A stretch of 64,000 nucleotides of DNA, from the NCBI RefSeq assembly GCF_001458215.1, contig NZ_CYTW01000001.1, positions 2,108,001-2,172,000 of the forward strand. The letters run 5' to 3'. Position numbers and translations under genes: made by a program. This DNA comes from Shimia thalassica. GTDB lineage: Bacteria > Pseudomonadota > Alphaproteobacteria > Rhodobacterales > Rhodobacteraceae. Each line of letters starts with the position of its first letter. Within the stretch, counting starts at the first letter, position 1. Shown here piece by piece: positions 35,189-44,308 of this stretch. The notes beneath the pieces were generated by a model, which worked only from the letters and a program-made list of their open reading frames with translations, did not search any database and was not told the origin of the DNA.

Positions 35189-36061
35189 ATGAAGATCGGA
35201 TTTATCGGACTGGGCAATATGGGTGGCCCAATGGCCGCCAATCTGGCCAAAGCAGGCCACGACGTAACTGGATTTGACATGGCAGAGGTGTCGATCGAAG
35301 GCGTTTCCATGGCAGAAACGGCCGCCGCATCGGCAACTGGCGCAGACGTTGTCATCACCATGCTGCCCAACGGGCAAATTCTGCGTGCGGTTGCCAATGA
35401 AATCGTTCCGGCCATGTCACAGGGCGCCGCTCTTGTGGATTGCTCGACCGTTGATGTAGACAGCGCCCGCGCCGTTGCAGAACAGGCCGACGCCGCAGGT
35501 TTGCTGGCCGTTGACGCACCTGTTTCCGGGGGCGTGGGGGGCGCCGCAGGCGGCACGCTGACCTTTATGGCGGGTGGCAGCACCGACGCCTTTGCCAAAG
35601 CAGCCCCGCTCTTCGACATCATGGGCCAGAAGGCCGTGCATTGTGGCGAAGCCGGCGCAGGTCAGGCCGCCAAAATCTGTAACAACATGATCCTTGGCGT
35701 CACCATGATTGCCACCTGCGAAGCCTTTGCGCTTGCTGACAAACTGGGTCTTGATCGCCAGAAGATGTTTGACGTTGTGTCGACCTCTTCGGGATACAGC
35801 TGGACCATGAATGCCTATTGCCCTGCTCCGGGAGTTGGTCCGCAGTCGCCGTCAGACAATGACTACCAGCCCGGCTTTGCCGCTGAATTGATGCTCAAGG
35901 ATCTGCGCCTGTCTCAGCAAGCTGCAGAAAGTGCAGACGCAGACACACCAATGGGTCAAATGGCCCGTGATCTTTATGCGCTATACGTTGAAAACGAAGA
36001 CGGTCTTGGCATGGACTTTAGTGCCATGCTGCCACGTTTCGAAAAACGCGGCCGGTCGTAA
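35189..36061 (+). CDS. mmsB: 3-hydroxyisobutyrate dehydrogenase
   Basis: NAD-dependent dehydrogenase of 290 residues making methylmalonate semialdehyde, the substrate of MmsA. The Rossmann start is KIGFIGLGNMGGPMAANLAK; the family pattern VDAPVSGGVGGAAGGTLTFM and catalytic-lysine segment GAGQAAKICNNMILG (Lys near 162) are intact, as is the C-terminal KDLRLSQQAAE. It lies three bases after the hydrolase stop, with GGGAGAG spanning that stop, so the pair is one translational unit. Confidence 0.95.
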   Translation: MKIGFIGLGNMGGPMAANLAKAGHDVTGFDMAEVSIEGVSMAETAAASATGADVVITMLPNGQILRAVANEIVPAMSQGAALVDCSTVDVDSARAVAEQADAAGLLAVDAPVSGGVGGAAGGTLTFMAGGSTDAFAKAAPLFDIMGQKAVHCGEAGAGQAAKICNNMILGVTMIATCEAFALADKLGLDRQKMFDVVSTSSGYSWTMNAYCPAPGVGPQSPSDNDYQPGFAAELMLKDLRLSQQAAESADADTPMGQMARDLYALYVENEDGLGMDFSAMLPRFEKRGRS

Positions 36062-36069
36062 GAAAAGAC

Positions 36070-36091
36070 GCGCCCGGAGCATTCCGGGCGC
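36070..36091 (+). terminator. Hairpin after mmsB, weak terminator
   Basis: GCGCCCGGA and TCCGGGCGC form a perfect 9-bp stem with loop GCAT, 8 bases after the mmsB stop. The following bases are not T-rich, so termination may be factor-dependent. Confidence 0.5.
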
Positions 36092-36211
36092 CTCCACCAC
36101 CCTGCCGACACCCCATGAGCGCTGCACCAGTCTCATTTCGGGAATGTCGCAAACAGGCAAGATCACCGGTTTCGGGCACTTACTCTGAAGGTGTCATACC
36201 GGAGCTTTCCA

Positions 36212-37567
36212 ATGCAGCCATCTTTCCAAGAATTTTCAGCGTCCCTGTCTTACAAAGATGTGCCGCCCGATGCGTTGCGCGTCTTGAGACGCAGTTTTCT
36301 GGACACGATGGGCGTGGCCGCGGTGGGGTCCACTCAAGATATGTCGCAAATTGCCAAAAAAGGTGCCACGGCCCTTTTTGGCGCAGGGGGCGCTGGCAGC
36401 GCTCGTATCTTGATGGATGGCACGAAAGTCAGCCCAACCGGGGCCGCGATGGCCGGCGCGTTCACGGTGGATAGCATTGATGCGCATGATGGCACCTCGC
36501 CCTGCAAAGGCCACGCGGGGTCCGCAGTTTTCCCCGCGCTTTTGGCGGTCGCAGACGCCGAGGCCTCCTGTGGCAGACCGCTGGACGGAAAACAGTTCGC
36601 GACATTGCTGGCGGTCGCCTATGAGGTCAGCTATCGCGCGGGCTTGGCGCAGCATGCCACATGCGCCGATTATCACACCTCGGGGGCATGGACAGCGGTG
36701 GGTGTTGCCACCGCGACCGCCAAGCTTTTGGGATGTAACACCACCGAGATCGCGCATGCCGCCGGAATCGGGGAATACCACGGCCCCCGCAGCCAGATGA
36801 TGCGCTGTATTGATCACCCGACTATGGTGCGGGACGGCGTTGGATGGGGCGCCCCTTCTGGCGTGACCGCTGCCTATCTGGCCCAGCAAGGGTTTACCGG
36901 CGCGCCGGCCTTGACCTGCGAAGGGGAAGACGCCGCCGAATTCTGGAGTGATCTAGGCAGCCGCTGGAGGCTTGTAGAAGATACGCACTATAAACCTTAT
37001 CCCTGTTGTCGCTGGGCGCATCCCGCAATGGATGCTGCCGCCGAACTGATGACCCTTCATGAGATCCATCACATGCAGGTGGAGTCGGTCGAAATACGCA
37101 CCTTTCACAATGCCACGCGGCTGGCGGGACAAACGCCAGACACACCCGATGAATTTGCCTATGCAATCGCGTTTCCCGTCGCCGCCCTCATCGTAAGAAG
37201 ACAAGTCGGGGTGTCGGAACTGGCCCCCGAAACCCTGAAAGATCCAGACATTCTTCGCATCAGCAAAGCCACGCAACTTATTGATGATGAACACTTTACA
37301 AGAATAAGCGTTGGCAAAAGATGGGCACAGGTCACCCTTGTCCTGAAAGACGGAACACGCTTGACCTCAGAGCCTCGGACCCCGCGTGGAGACACCGATC
37401 TTCCACTCTCAGATCAGGATATCCTTGAAAAATTCCACCTGTTCAGTGATCCGGTTCTCGGGTCCGCAAGATCAAAGCGCATTGCAGATATGTGCTCTGA
37501 ATTTGATACGCTGTCGACGGACCAATTCGGGGCGTTGCTGGATCTGGTTTTGACCGACCCGAACTGA
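36212..37567 (+). CDS. MmgE/PrpD family protein
   Basis: A 451-residue protein of the 2-methylcitrate dehydratase (PrpD)/MmgE/IDS-epimerase superfamily. It has the family start with LRRSFLDTMGVAAVGSTQD, the conserved GAFTVDSIDAHDGTS, active-site-like HTSGAWTAVGVATATAKLLG, and YPCCRWAHPAMDAAAELM. Its true reaction is unclear; many paralogues act on acids other than methylcitrate. The start at 36212 has CGGAG at 8 bases; the GTG at 36191 has no room for one. It is adjacent to mmsB but behind a hairpin, so membership in the valine unit is uncertain. Confidence 0.88.
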   Translation: MQPSFQEFSASLSYKDVPPDALRVLRRSFLDTMGVAAVGSTQDMSQIAKKGATALFGAGGAGSARILMDGTKVSPTGAAMAGAFTVDSIDAHDGTSPCKGHAGSAVFPALLAVADAEASCGRPLDGKQFATLLAVAYEVSYRAGLAQHATCADYHTSGAWTAVGVATATAKLLGCNTTEIAHAAGIGEYHGPRSQMMRCIDHPTMVRDGVGWGAPSGVTAAYLAQQGFTGAPALTCEGEDAAEFWSDLGSRWRLVEDTHYKPYPCCRWAHPAMDAAAELMTLHEIHHMQVESVEIRTFHNATRLAGQTPDTPDEFAYAIAFPVAALIVRRQVGVSELAPETLKDPDILRISKATQLIDDEHFTRISVGKRWAQVTLVLKDGTRLTSEPRTPRGDTDLPLSDQDILEKFHLFSDPVLGSARSKRIADMCSEFDTLSTDQFGALLDLVLTDPN

Positions 37568-37578
37568 AATCTTGCCGG

Positions 37579-40437
37579 TTATTCTGCGGCGACGCGTTTC
37601 GCCGACAGGATATCCTTGAGGTAATGGCCCGTGTGGCTGCGCGGTTCTGCGGCGACATCTTCCGGCGTTCCGACGGCAACAATTTCACCGCCGCCATCTC
37701 CACCTTCCGGTCCTATATCGATGATCCAGTCGGCCGTTTTCACCACATCCAGATTATGCTCGATCACGATGACAGTGTTGCCCTGCTCTACCAGTTCATG
37801 CAGCACTTCCAACAGCTTGCGCACATCTTCAAAGTGCAGACCTGTTGTCGGTTCATCCAGAATATAGAGCGTGCGCCCCGTCGAGCGTTTCGCCAGTTCC
37901 TTGGACAGTTTCACCCTCTGCGCTTCGCCACCTGACAAGGTCGTCGCTTGTTGTCCGACCTTGATGTAATCAAGCCCAACCCGCGAGAGCGCCTCCATCT
38001 TGTCCCGGATTGAAGGCACAGCTTTGAAAAAGTCGCGCGCATCTTCAACCGTCATATCCAGCACATCCGCGATGGATTTTCCTTTGAATTTGATCTCGAG
38101 CGTTTCGCGATTATATCGGGCGCCCTGACAGGTTTCACAGGTCACGTAGACATCTGGTAGAAAGTGCATCTCGATTTTGATGACACCATCGCCCTGACAG
38201 GCCTCACAGCGCCCGCCCTTGACGTTAAAGCTAAACCGGCCGGGTTTGTAACCGCGGGTCTTGGACTCGGGCAAGCCCGCAAACCAGTCGCGAATGGGCG
38301 TAAAGGCCCCCGTATAAGTCGCAGGGTTCGACCGCGGAGTTCGCCCAATGGCGCGCTGGTCAATGTCGATCACCTTGTCCAGATGCTCGAGCCCTTTGAT
38401 GGTTTCACAGGGCGCAGGTGTCTGACGCGCCCCGTTCAGACGCATGGACGCGGTTTTGAACAGGGTTTCGATGGTCAATGTCGATTTTCCACCGCCCGAC
38501 ACACCGGTCACGCAAACGAATTTGCCCAATGGGAACTCTGCCGTGACATCCTTGAGGTTGTTGCCTGTGGCCTTCACCACCTTCAGTGATTTGCCCTTGC
38601 CCTCGCGACGTTCTGCCGGAATGGAGATTTCGCGCGTTCCGGACAGATATTGTCCGGTGACCGAAGCGCTGTCTGCCTGAATTTCCAGTGGCGTGCCTTC
38701 GCTCACAACTTGACCGCCGTGCACACCCGCACCCGGCCCGATATCGAACACATAGTCCGCTTCACGGATGGCTTCTTCGTCATGCTCGACCACGATCACG
38801 GTATTGCCTTGATCGCGAAGGGACTTCAACGTTCCCAAAAGGCGGTCATTGTCGCGCTGGTGCAAACCAATCGAGGGTTCATCCAGAACATAGAGAACGC
38901 CGGTCAAACCCGATCCGATTTGCGACGCAAGCCGGATGCGCTGGCTCTCTCCACCAGATAGAGTTCCACTTGAACGAGACAGCGTAAGATATTCTAATCC
39001 AACATTATTCAGGAACCCAAGACGCTCGCGAATTTCCTTTACGATCGCGCGTGCAATCTCTTGTTTTTGTGGTGTCAGGTGGTTGGGCACATCTTCGATC
39101 CAGGCCAAAGCCTCGCGGATCGACATCTGCACCACATGCCCGACATGCAAGCCAGCGATCTTGACCGCCAAAGCCTCTTCCCGAAGACGAAAACCGCCGC
39201 ATGATCCGCAAGGTCGGTTGTTCTGATAGCCTTCGAATTCTTCGCGTATCCAGTTTGAATCGGTTTCCCGATACCGCCGCTCCATGTTGGGGATGACCCC
39301 TTCAAACACGCGGGTCACCTGATACACGCGCCCGCCTTCATCATAGCGGAACTCGATTTCTTCATCACCAGAGCCATAGAGGAACACCTGCTGCACCTTC
39401 TTGGACAGCTTTTTCCACGGCGTATTCTTGTCAAACTTGTAGTGCTTGGCGATTGCTTCGATTGTTTGCAGGAAATAGGGCGACTTGCCCTTGCGCCATG
39501 GGGCCAATGCCCCATCATAAATCTTGAGAGTCGTGTCCGGCACAACCAGACGTTCGTCAAAGAACAATTCGACCCCAAGACCGTCACATTCCGGACAGGC
39601 CCCAAAGGGCGCGTTAAACGAAAACAGGCGCGGTTCGATTTCGGGGATAGTAAATCCGCTCACGGGGCATGCAAAGTTTTCGCTAAACGTCATGCGTTCG
39701 GGGTCGCCTTCGCGGGGCGCGGTTTCCAGAACCGCAATGCCATCGGCCAGATCCAGCGCGGTGCGCAAACTATCTGCAAGACGGGTCTGCATGCCATCCC
39801 GCACCACAAGACGATCTACAACCACATCAATGTCGTGGCGGAATTTCTTGTCCAGAGTGGGCGGCTCGTCCAGCTCGTAGAATTCACCGTCAACCTTCAC
39901 ACGCTGGAAACCCTGTTTGCGCAACTCAAGGAACTCTTTGCGGTACTCGCCTTTGCGGTCGCGCACGATGGGCGCCAGCAAATAGCCGCGCGTGTCTTCG
40001 GGAAGGCTCATGATCCGGTCAACCATGTCCTGCACCTGTTGCGCCTCGATCGGAAGGCCGGTCGCAGGCGAATAAGGTGTGCCGACACGCGCAAACAACA
40101 GGCGCATATAGTCGTAGATTTCGGTAACCGTACCGACCGTCGAGCGCGGGTTTTTAGAGGTCGTCTTTTGTTCGATAGAAATCGCAGGTGACAGGCCGCT
40201 GATGTGATCCACATCCGGCTTTTCCATCATGTCAAGGAACTGACGCGCATAGGCAGAAAGCGATTCCACATAGCGACGCTGCCCTTCGGCGTAAATCGTA
40301 TCAAACGCCAACGAGGATTTACCCGACCCGGAAAGCCCCGTAATCACAACGAGTTGGTCTCGTGGAATATCCACGTCGATGCCTTTGAGATTATGTTCGC
40401 GCGCGCCACGAACCTCGATGTTTTTCAGCTCAACCAT
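37579..40437 (-). CDS. uvrA: Excinuclease ABC subunit UvrA
   Basis: Damage-recognition ATPase of nucleotide excision repair, 952 residues. The first Walker A is [20 protein letters not shown] (about residues 31-50), and the zinc-binding segments include [16 protein letters not shown] and [28 protein letters not shown] and [19 protein letters not shown] are the two ABC signatures. The second Walker A is [10 protein letters not shown], and the zinc finger [11 protein letters not shown] is intact. The start at 40437 ([19 protein letters not shown]) has GGGGGC upstream; a longer frame to 40542 is not family-like. A LexA box lies 66 bases upstream, so SOS induction is expected. Confidence 0.97.
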   Translation of the reverse strand: MVELKNIEVRGAREHNLKGIDVDIPRDQLVVITGLSGSGKSSLAFDTIYAEGQRRYVESLSAYARQFLDMMEKPDVDHISGLSPAISIEQKTTSKNPRSTVGTVTEIYDYMRLLFARVGTPYSPATGLPIEAQQVQDMVDRIMSLPEDTRGYLLAPIVRDRKGEYRKEFLELRKQGFQRVKVDGEFYELDEPPTLDKKFRHDIDVVVDRLVVRDGMQTRLADSLRTALDLADGIAVLETAPREGDPERMTFSENFACPVSGFTIPEIEPRLFSFNAPFGACPECDGLGVELFFDERLVVPDTTLKIYDGALAPWRKGKSPYFLQTIEAIAKHYKFDKNTPWKKLSKKVQQVFLYGSGDEEIEFRYDEGGRVYQVTRVFEGVIPNMERRYRETDSNWIREEFEGYQNNRPCGSCGGFRLREEALAVKIAGLHVGHVVQMSIREALAWIEDVPNHLTPQKQEIARAIVKEIRERLGFLNNVGLEYLTLSRSSGTLSGGESQRIRLASQIGSGLTGVLYVLDEPSIGLHQRDNDRLLGTLKSLRDQGNTVIVVEHDEEAIREADYVFDIGPGAGVHGGQVVSEGTPLEIQADSASVTGQYLSGTREISIPAERREGKGKSLKVVKATGNNLKDVTAEFPLGKFVCVTGVSGGGKSTLTIETLFKTASMRLNGARQTPAPCETIKGLEHLDKVIDIDQRAIGRTPRSNPATYTGAFTPIRDWFAGLPESKTRGYKPGRFSFNVKGGRCEACQGDGVIKIEMHFLPDVYVTCETCQGARYNRETLEIKFKGKSIADVLDMTVEDARDFFKAVPSIRDKMEALSRVGLDYIKVGQQATTLSGGEAQRVKLSKELAKRSTGRTLYILDEPTTGLHFEDVRKLLEVLHELVEQGNTVIVIEHNLDVVKTADWIIDIGPEGGDGGGEIVAVGTPEDVAAEPRSHTGHYLKDILSAKRVAAE

Positions 40438-40502
40438 TTCAGCCCCCGGATACAGTGCCCTAGAAATAGGTGAGATAGGGCGAGTATCCAACCAAAAAAT
40501 GT

Positions 40503-40517
40503 GAACAAAGTGTGAAC
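40503..40517 (-). promoter_or_regulatory. LexA (SOS) box of uvrA
   Basis: GAAC-N7-GAAC on the plus strand is GTTC-N7-GTTC on the coding strand of uvrA, the established alphaproteobacterial LexA-binding direct repeat. It lies 66 bases upstream of the uvrA start, in the space shared with the rhodanese gene. Confidence 0.8.
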
Positions 40518-40591
40518 TTTTAACAAAGTTGTTGTATTCCACTTATGGAATGTTACTTTGATGAGAGCGAAATGTTGCGATTGAGGTCAAA

Positions 40592-40951
40592 ATGTTCTTC
40601 TTCAAAAAACCTGCACCAACCGGATTGTCCATTGCCGATGCAGTCCAACGCGCCAAAAACGGAGATTTGGTACTTGTCGATGTGCGCGAGCATGAAGAAG
40701 TCGCCGCCACCGGCAAGGCCAAAGGCGCGTTGCATGTTCCTTTGATGCGGATGCGGGATATGGCCGATCCCCGCCATCACGACTATAACTCGGTGCTTCG
40801 AAATGATGCGTGTATTGCCGTCTATTGTGCCTCTGGTGGGCGATCCCATTCTGCGGTGCAAATGATGCGCAAACTGGGATACGCCGATGTTCACAACATT
40901 GGCGGCTTTGGTCACTGGGTTCAGGCAGGCGGCGCCATTGACGCCCACTGA
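40592..40951 (+). CDS. Single-domain rhodanese-like protein
   Basis: A 119-residue sulfurtransferase-like protein with domain landmarks LVLVDVREHEEVAATG and GALHVPLMRMRD. The active-site loop is YCASGGRS with Cys79, followed by KLGYADVHNIGGFGHW. No signal peptide is seen (FFFKKPAPTG is followed directly by the domain), so it acts in the cytoplasm. GAGG precedes the start. It is divergent to uvrA and shares the region containing the LexA box, but there is no functional evidence for SOS control of this gene. Confidence 0.9.
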   Translation: MFFFKKPAPTGLSIADAVQRAKNGDLVLVDVREHEEVAATGKAKGALHVPLMRMRDMADPRHHDYNSVLRNDACIAVYCASGGRSHSAVQMMRKLGYADVHNIGGFGHWVQAGGAIDAH

Positions 40952-40957
40952 CCTACA

Positions 40958-41518
40958 TCACGTTTTGCGTGCAAGTGCCCATGAACAAATGGGAAAACTG
41001 GGATCATTGGTAAGGTCGTCCGTTTCCGGATCATAGGGCGGCGGCCAAGAACCATGCATGTTGCGCAGCCCCGCAGCCCGATTGCCCCATTGCTCGGCCC
41101 GAATGTCTTCTTCCTTGAAACCGACCTCGACCAGCAGGTTTTTCAGACCCCGCGCCGTCCATCGAGAACAATCGACAGGCGCGGCATGCAGGGGAATAAA
41201 GAACGGAACCGCCACCCAGAAATACCCGCCCGGCCGCAACATGTCATAGACATTCACCGTCGCCATATAGGGTCGGTCCAGATGCTCCCAGACCTGATTG
41301 GCGAGAATGAGATCAAACTGCCGGACCTTGCCCAATTTGTTCAGAAACGGCCCCGCACAGACATCGAATTTGGGATAGCGAAACGCGCGATAGCTTTTGT
41401 TTGGAAGGCCACGTCCCCACTTTCCGGATATCTCGCAGATATCCAGATTCTCGAGATTCAGCTCAAACAACCAGCGACGACTGGTTTTCTGCATAACAAT
41501 GCGGTTCAGACTAGCCAT
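40958..41518 (-). CDS. Class I SAM-dependent methyltransferase family protein
   Basis: A 186-residue protein with the later half of a methyltransferase Rossmann fold: FDLILANQVWEHLDRPYMAT (motif IV region with the acidic-hydrophobic ILANQVWEHL) and DMLRPGGYFWVAVPF (motif VI). The usual first glycine motif is replaced by LDICEISGKWG, a pattern seen in short members of the methyltransferase-11 group. The substrate is not predictable. It follows lpd by 17 bases on the same strand and converges with the rhodanese gene. Confidence 0.78.
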   Translation of the reverse strand: MASLNRIVMQKTSRRWLFELNLENLDICEISGKWGRGLPNKSYRAFRYPKFDVCAGPFLNKLGKVRQFDLILANQVWEHLDRPYMATVNVYDMLRPGGYFWVAVPFFIPLHAAPVDCSRWTARGLKNLLVEVGFKEEDIRAEQWGNRAAGLRNMHGSWPPPYDPETDDLTNDPSFPICSWALARKT

Positions 41519-41535
41519 AATGATGTTTCTCTGTC

Positions 41536-42930
41536 TCAGAAATGCAAGGCACGGCCATAGGCATCCAAGACGCTTTCATGCATCATCTCGGACAAGGTGG
41601 GATGCGGGAAAACGGTTTCCATCAACTCGGCCTCGGTGGTTTCAAGCGTGCGCCCCACCACATAGCCCTGGATCAACTCTGTCACTTCCGCGCCGATCAT
41701 ATGCGCCCCCAGAAGTTCCCCTGTTTTGGCATCAAACACGGTCTTCACCATGCCTTCGGGCTCTCCAAGGGCGATGGCCTTGCCGTTCCCCACAAAGGGA
41801 AAGCGTCCGACCTTGACGTCATACCCAAGCTCTTTGGCCTTGGCTTCGGAATACCCGACACTGGCGACCTGAGGCTGACAATAGGTGCATCCAGCAATGC
41901 TTTCGGGTTTTACGGGATGTGGTGACTGGCCTGCGATCAATTCGGCCACCATCACGCCTTCGTGGCTTGCCTTGTGGGCCAACCATGGCGCGCCCGCGAT
42001 ATCCCCGATTGCAAAAACGCCCTCAACCGCGGTTCGGCAATACGCGTCAGTCAAAACATGGGTGCGATCAATTTTGACGCCCAAAGCCTCAAGCCCGAGA
42101 CCTTCAACATTGCCGACAATCCCTACCGCAGAAATCACGGTGTCAAAGTCGTGCTTTTCAATCTTGCCGCCGATTTCAATATGCGCCGTCACCTTGCCCT
42201 TGCCACGATCAAGCTGTTTGACCATGGCTTTTTCTTTGATGGTCATGCCCTGTTTGACGAACTGCTTTTTGGCAAAGGCGCTGATTTCGGCGTCTTCCAC
42301 AGGCAGAACGCGATCCATCACTTCGACCACCGTCGTATCGGATCCCAGCGTGTTGTAAAAGCTTGCAAATTCAATGCCGATTGCGCCGGACCCGATCACC
42401 AACAGCTTTTTCGGCATACGCGGCGGCGTCAATGCATGTTTGTAGGTCCAGACCAGATCACCGTCTGCCTCGAGTCCGGGCAATTCACGCGCCCGCGCAC
42501 CAGTGGCCAGAATAATGTTGGGCGCCGACAGCTCTTGTGTGCCCTTGTCGGTTGTCACGCTGACTTTGCCTTTGGCTGGCACCGACGCCTCGCCCATGAC
42601 AACCGTGACTTTGTTCTTTTTCAAAAGATGGCCCACACCGCCGGAAAGCTGTTTGGCCACGCCACGCGACCGTTTAACGACGGCATCCAGATCATAATCA
42701 ATCTTGTTTGCCTTTAGGCCAAATTCCTTTGCCCTGTGCATAAGATGAAAAACTTCGGACGAGCGCAGCATCGCCTTGGTAGGAATACACCCCCAGTTCA
42801 GGCAAATCCCCCCAAGATGCTCGCGTTCGACAACAGCAACTTTCAGCCCCAGCTGCGCCCCCCGTATCGCGGCCACATAACCGCCGGGTCCGGCACCGAT
42901 GACGATCATATCGAAATTGCTGGTTGCCAT
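41536..42930 (-). CDS. lpdA: Dihydrolipoyl dehydrogenase (E3)
   Basis: FAD-dependent disulfide oxidoreductase of 464 residues that reoxidises the lipoyl groups of 2-oxoacid dehydrogenase or glycine cleavage complexes. The FAD motif is VIGAGPGGYVAAIR (10-23), the redox disulfide GGICLNWGCIPT (Cys43, Cys48), the NAD motif KLLVIGSGAIGIEFASFY and the C-terminal catalytic FPHPTLSEMMHE. It is not adjacent to E1/E2 genes, so the complex served is not evident. AGGAGGAG lies upstream of the ATG. Confidence 0.95.
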   Translation of the reverse strand: MATSNFDMIVIGAGPGGYVAAIRGAQLGLKVAVVEREHLGGICLNWGCIPTKAMLRSSEVFHLMHRAKEFGLKANKIDYDLDAVVKRSRGVAKQLSGGVGHLLKKNKVTVVMGEASVPAKGKVSVTTDKGTQELSAPNIILATGARARELPGLEADGDLVWTYKHALTPPRMPKKLLVIGSGAIGIEFASFYNTLGSDTTVVEVMDRVLPVEDAEISAFAKKQFVKQGMTIKEKAMVKQLDRGKGKVTAHIEIGGKIEKHDFDTVISAVGIVGNVEGLGLEALGVKIDRTHVLTDAYCRTAVEGVFAIGDIAGAPWLAHKASHEGVMVAELIAGQSPHPVKPESIAGCTYCQPQVASVGYSEAKAKELGYDVKVGRFPFVGNGKAIALGEPEGMVKTVFDAKTGELLGAHMIGAEVTELIQGYVVGRTLETTEAELMETVFPHPTLSEMMHESVLDAYGRALHF

Positions 42931-43078
42931 TGTGATCTCCTCCTGATGGTAGGACCGAGCCTAGATCACTTGGCCAACCACATCAACGCATCGCAGAGGC
43001 AATTCCTGGCTTTGATTTATCGCGCGATCAAGGCATTCTGCAAAAGACAGAAACCTTTCGAGTCCGGGACCCTGCCCC

Positions 43079-43516
43079 ATGAAAATTGTTAAAGACCTAT
43101 TGTTGGCCCTGATCAACGCCACGTTGCTTTTAGCCGCCGTTTGCCTGTTCTTCTTATGGCAGATTTCAAACACTGTTGAGCGTGCCTCGGGCGCGTTTGC
43201 GGAAAACCTTCAGGTGCTGAAACCCGTGACGTCCGAACTAAAATCCCTGAAAACAGAAGTTTCGGCGTTGCGAGGCGATTTGCAAGCCATCGCCTCTAAT
43301 TCCGAAGACTTCACATCGGAAAAAGCACAGCAATTGCAAGGACGTATCAGCACAATTCAAAATCGTCTGGATGATATGCAAAAGAACGTGCATGGCGTCA
43401 TGAGCAAGGCACAAGCCGCGCCTGAGCATCTTGTCGAAGTGGCCGTAACCAAGGCCACCACCGACCTCAGCAATATGATGTTCGATCTGCGCGGATGCAC
43501 CCGCCCGGAAAGCTAA
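43079..43516 (+). CDS. Membrane-anchored coiled-coil protein of unknown function
   Basis: A 145-residue protein with one N-terminal membrane helix (residues about 5-28, DLLLALINATLLLAAVCLFF) and then a long amphipathic coiled coil (LKPVTSELKSLKTEVSALRG, GRISTIQNRLDDMQKNVHG) in what would be the periplasm if the basic start stays inside. It ends with a lone cysteine in RGCTRPES. No family is recognised. It is divergent to lpd and shares a terminator hairpin with the converging DUF924 gene. Confidence 0.72.
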   Translation: MKIVKDLLLALINATLLLAAVCLFFLWQISNTVERASGAFAENLQVLKPVTSELKSLKTEVSALRGDLQAIASNSEDFTSEKAQQLQGRISTIQNRLDDMQKNVHGVMSKAQAAPEHLVEVAVTKATTDLSNMMFDLRGCTRPES

Positions 43517-43530
43517 CACGCAAAAAGAAG

Positions 43531-43553
43531 AAGGCGCCCGATCAGGACGCCTT
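43531..43553. terminator. Bidirectional terminator between the coiled-coil and DUF924 genes
   Basis: AAGGCGCCC pairs with GGACGCCTT (one wobble) around GATCA. TTTTGC follows on the plus strand and CTTCTTTTTG on the minus strand. The DUF924 stop codon lies in the loop. Confidence 0.7.
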
Positions 43554-44120
43554 TTGCAATTCTTGAACCGTGTAGCCGTATCCGCCCTGATCGACATATT
43601 CTTTTTCCGGCCCCGTAAAAGAGCGTTGAAGAGCGTCGTTGCGATAGGGAAAGCGACCGAACAGGCGGATCACTTCGCGATGTGCCCGCGCATGGATCAT
43701 ATTGCTTGCCCCTGTTTGCGGCATCCGGTCCATCATCATGCGAACACAGCGTTCCTGATCACACAGGTTTTCCGAATGCATCAACGGTAGATAAAAGAAC
43801 TGCCGGGCAGGTTCATCTATCTTGAGATCCCATTTCTGGTGCATCGCCGCCTTGGCCGCAGCCAATGCCGCGCGATCAGATGCAAACGCTTTGCCCGTGC
43901 CCCGGAACATGTTGCGCGGCAACTGATCGTTCAGGATGACATAGGCCAATGCCCCGCTTGGATATGTGAGCCATTGTGCAAAACTGCCATCCTGCGCGGC
44001 TTTCCAAGTATCGAGAAACCTGTCCCGGATCGTTTGATCCAGATCGTCATCAATTGCATACCACCCTTCGGGCCCGACTTCATCGAGCCAGAAAGCCAAA
44101 ATGTCTTCAGGTCCAGCCAT
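43542..44120 (-). CDS. DUF924 family protein
   Basis: A 192-residue all-helical protein that matches DUF924. It shows ILAFWLDEVGPEGWYAIDDDLDQTI, ALAYVILNDQLPRNMFRGTG with the invariant DQ-PRN-FRG segment, FYLPLMHSENLCDQERC and AHREVIRLFGRFPYRN near the C terminus. The fold is TPR-like and the function is not known. TAGGAG precedes the ATG. A large imperfect palindrome lies 45 bases upstream of the start, so it is probably controlled by a dedicated dimeric regulator. Confidence 0.9.
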   Translation of the reverse strand: MAGPEDILAFWLDEVGPEGWYAIDDDLDQTIRDRFLDTWKAAQDGSFAQWLTYPSGALAYVILNDQLPRNMFRGTGKAFASDRAALAAAKAAMHQKWDLKIDEPARQFFYLPLMHSENLCDQERCVRMMMDRMPQTGASNMIHARAHREVIRLFGRFPYRNDALQRSFTGPEKEYVDQGGYGYTVQELQKAS

Positions 44121-44164
44121 ACCCTGTCTCCTAACCCACCGCCGGCCAATACCGACACAAAAAT

Positions 44165-44197
44165 GTTACACAGAATTCTGGCAGAATTCGAAGTAAC
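44165..44197. promoter_or_regulatory. 33-bp imperfect palindrome upstream of the DUF924 gene
   Basis: Two 16-base arms flank a central G: GTTAC-aca-GAATTCTG on the left and CAGAATTC-gaa-GTAAC on the right, with 13 of 16 positions complementary. CAGAATTC also occurs as a direct repeat with an 11-base period (44171, 44182). The site is 45 bases upstream of the DUF924 start, a position typical of an operator overlapping the promoter. No regulator gene is adjacent. Confidence 0.5.
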
Positions 44198-44308
44198 AAA
44201 TTGCGTCAATCGCGACACAAAGTGTCTCAGTTTAGTGAACACGTCCCTCTTGGCGTGTGGTTTTTAAAACAGAAACAATTCAGAGACTTAATTGCCGAAG
44301 CCTTACTA

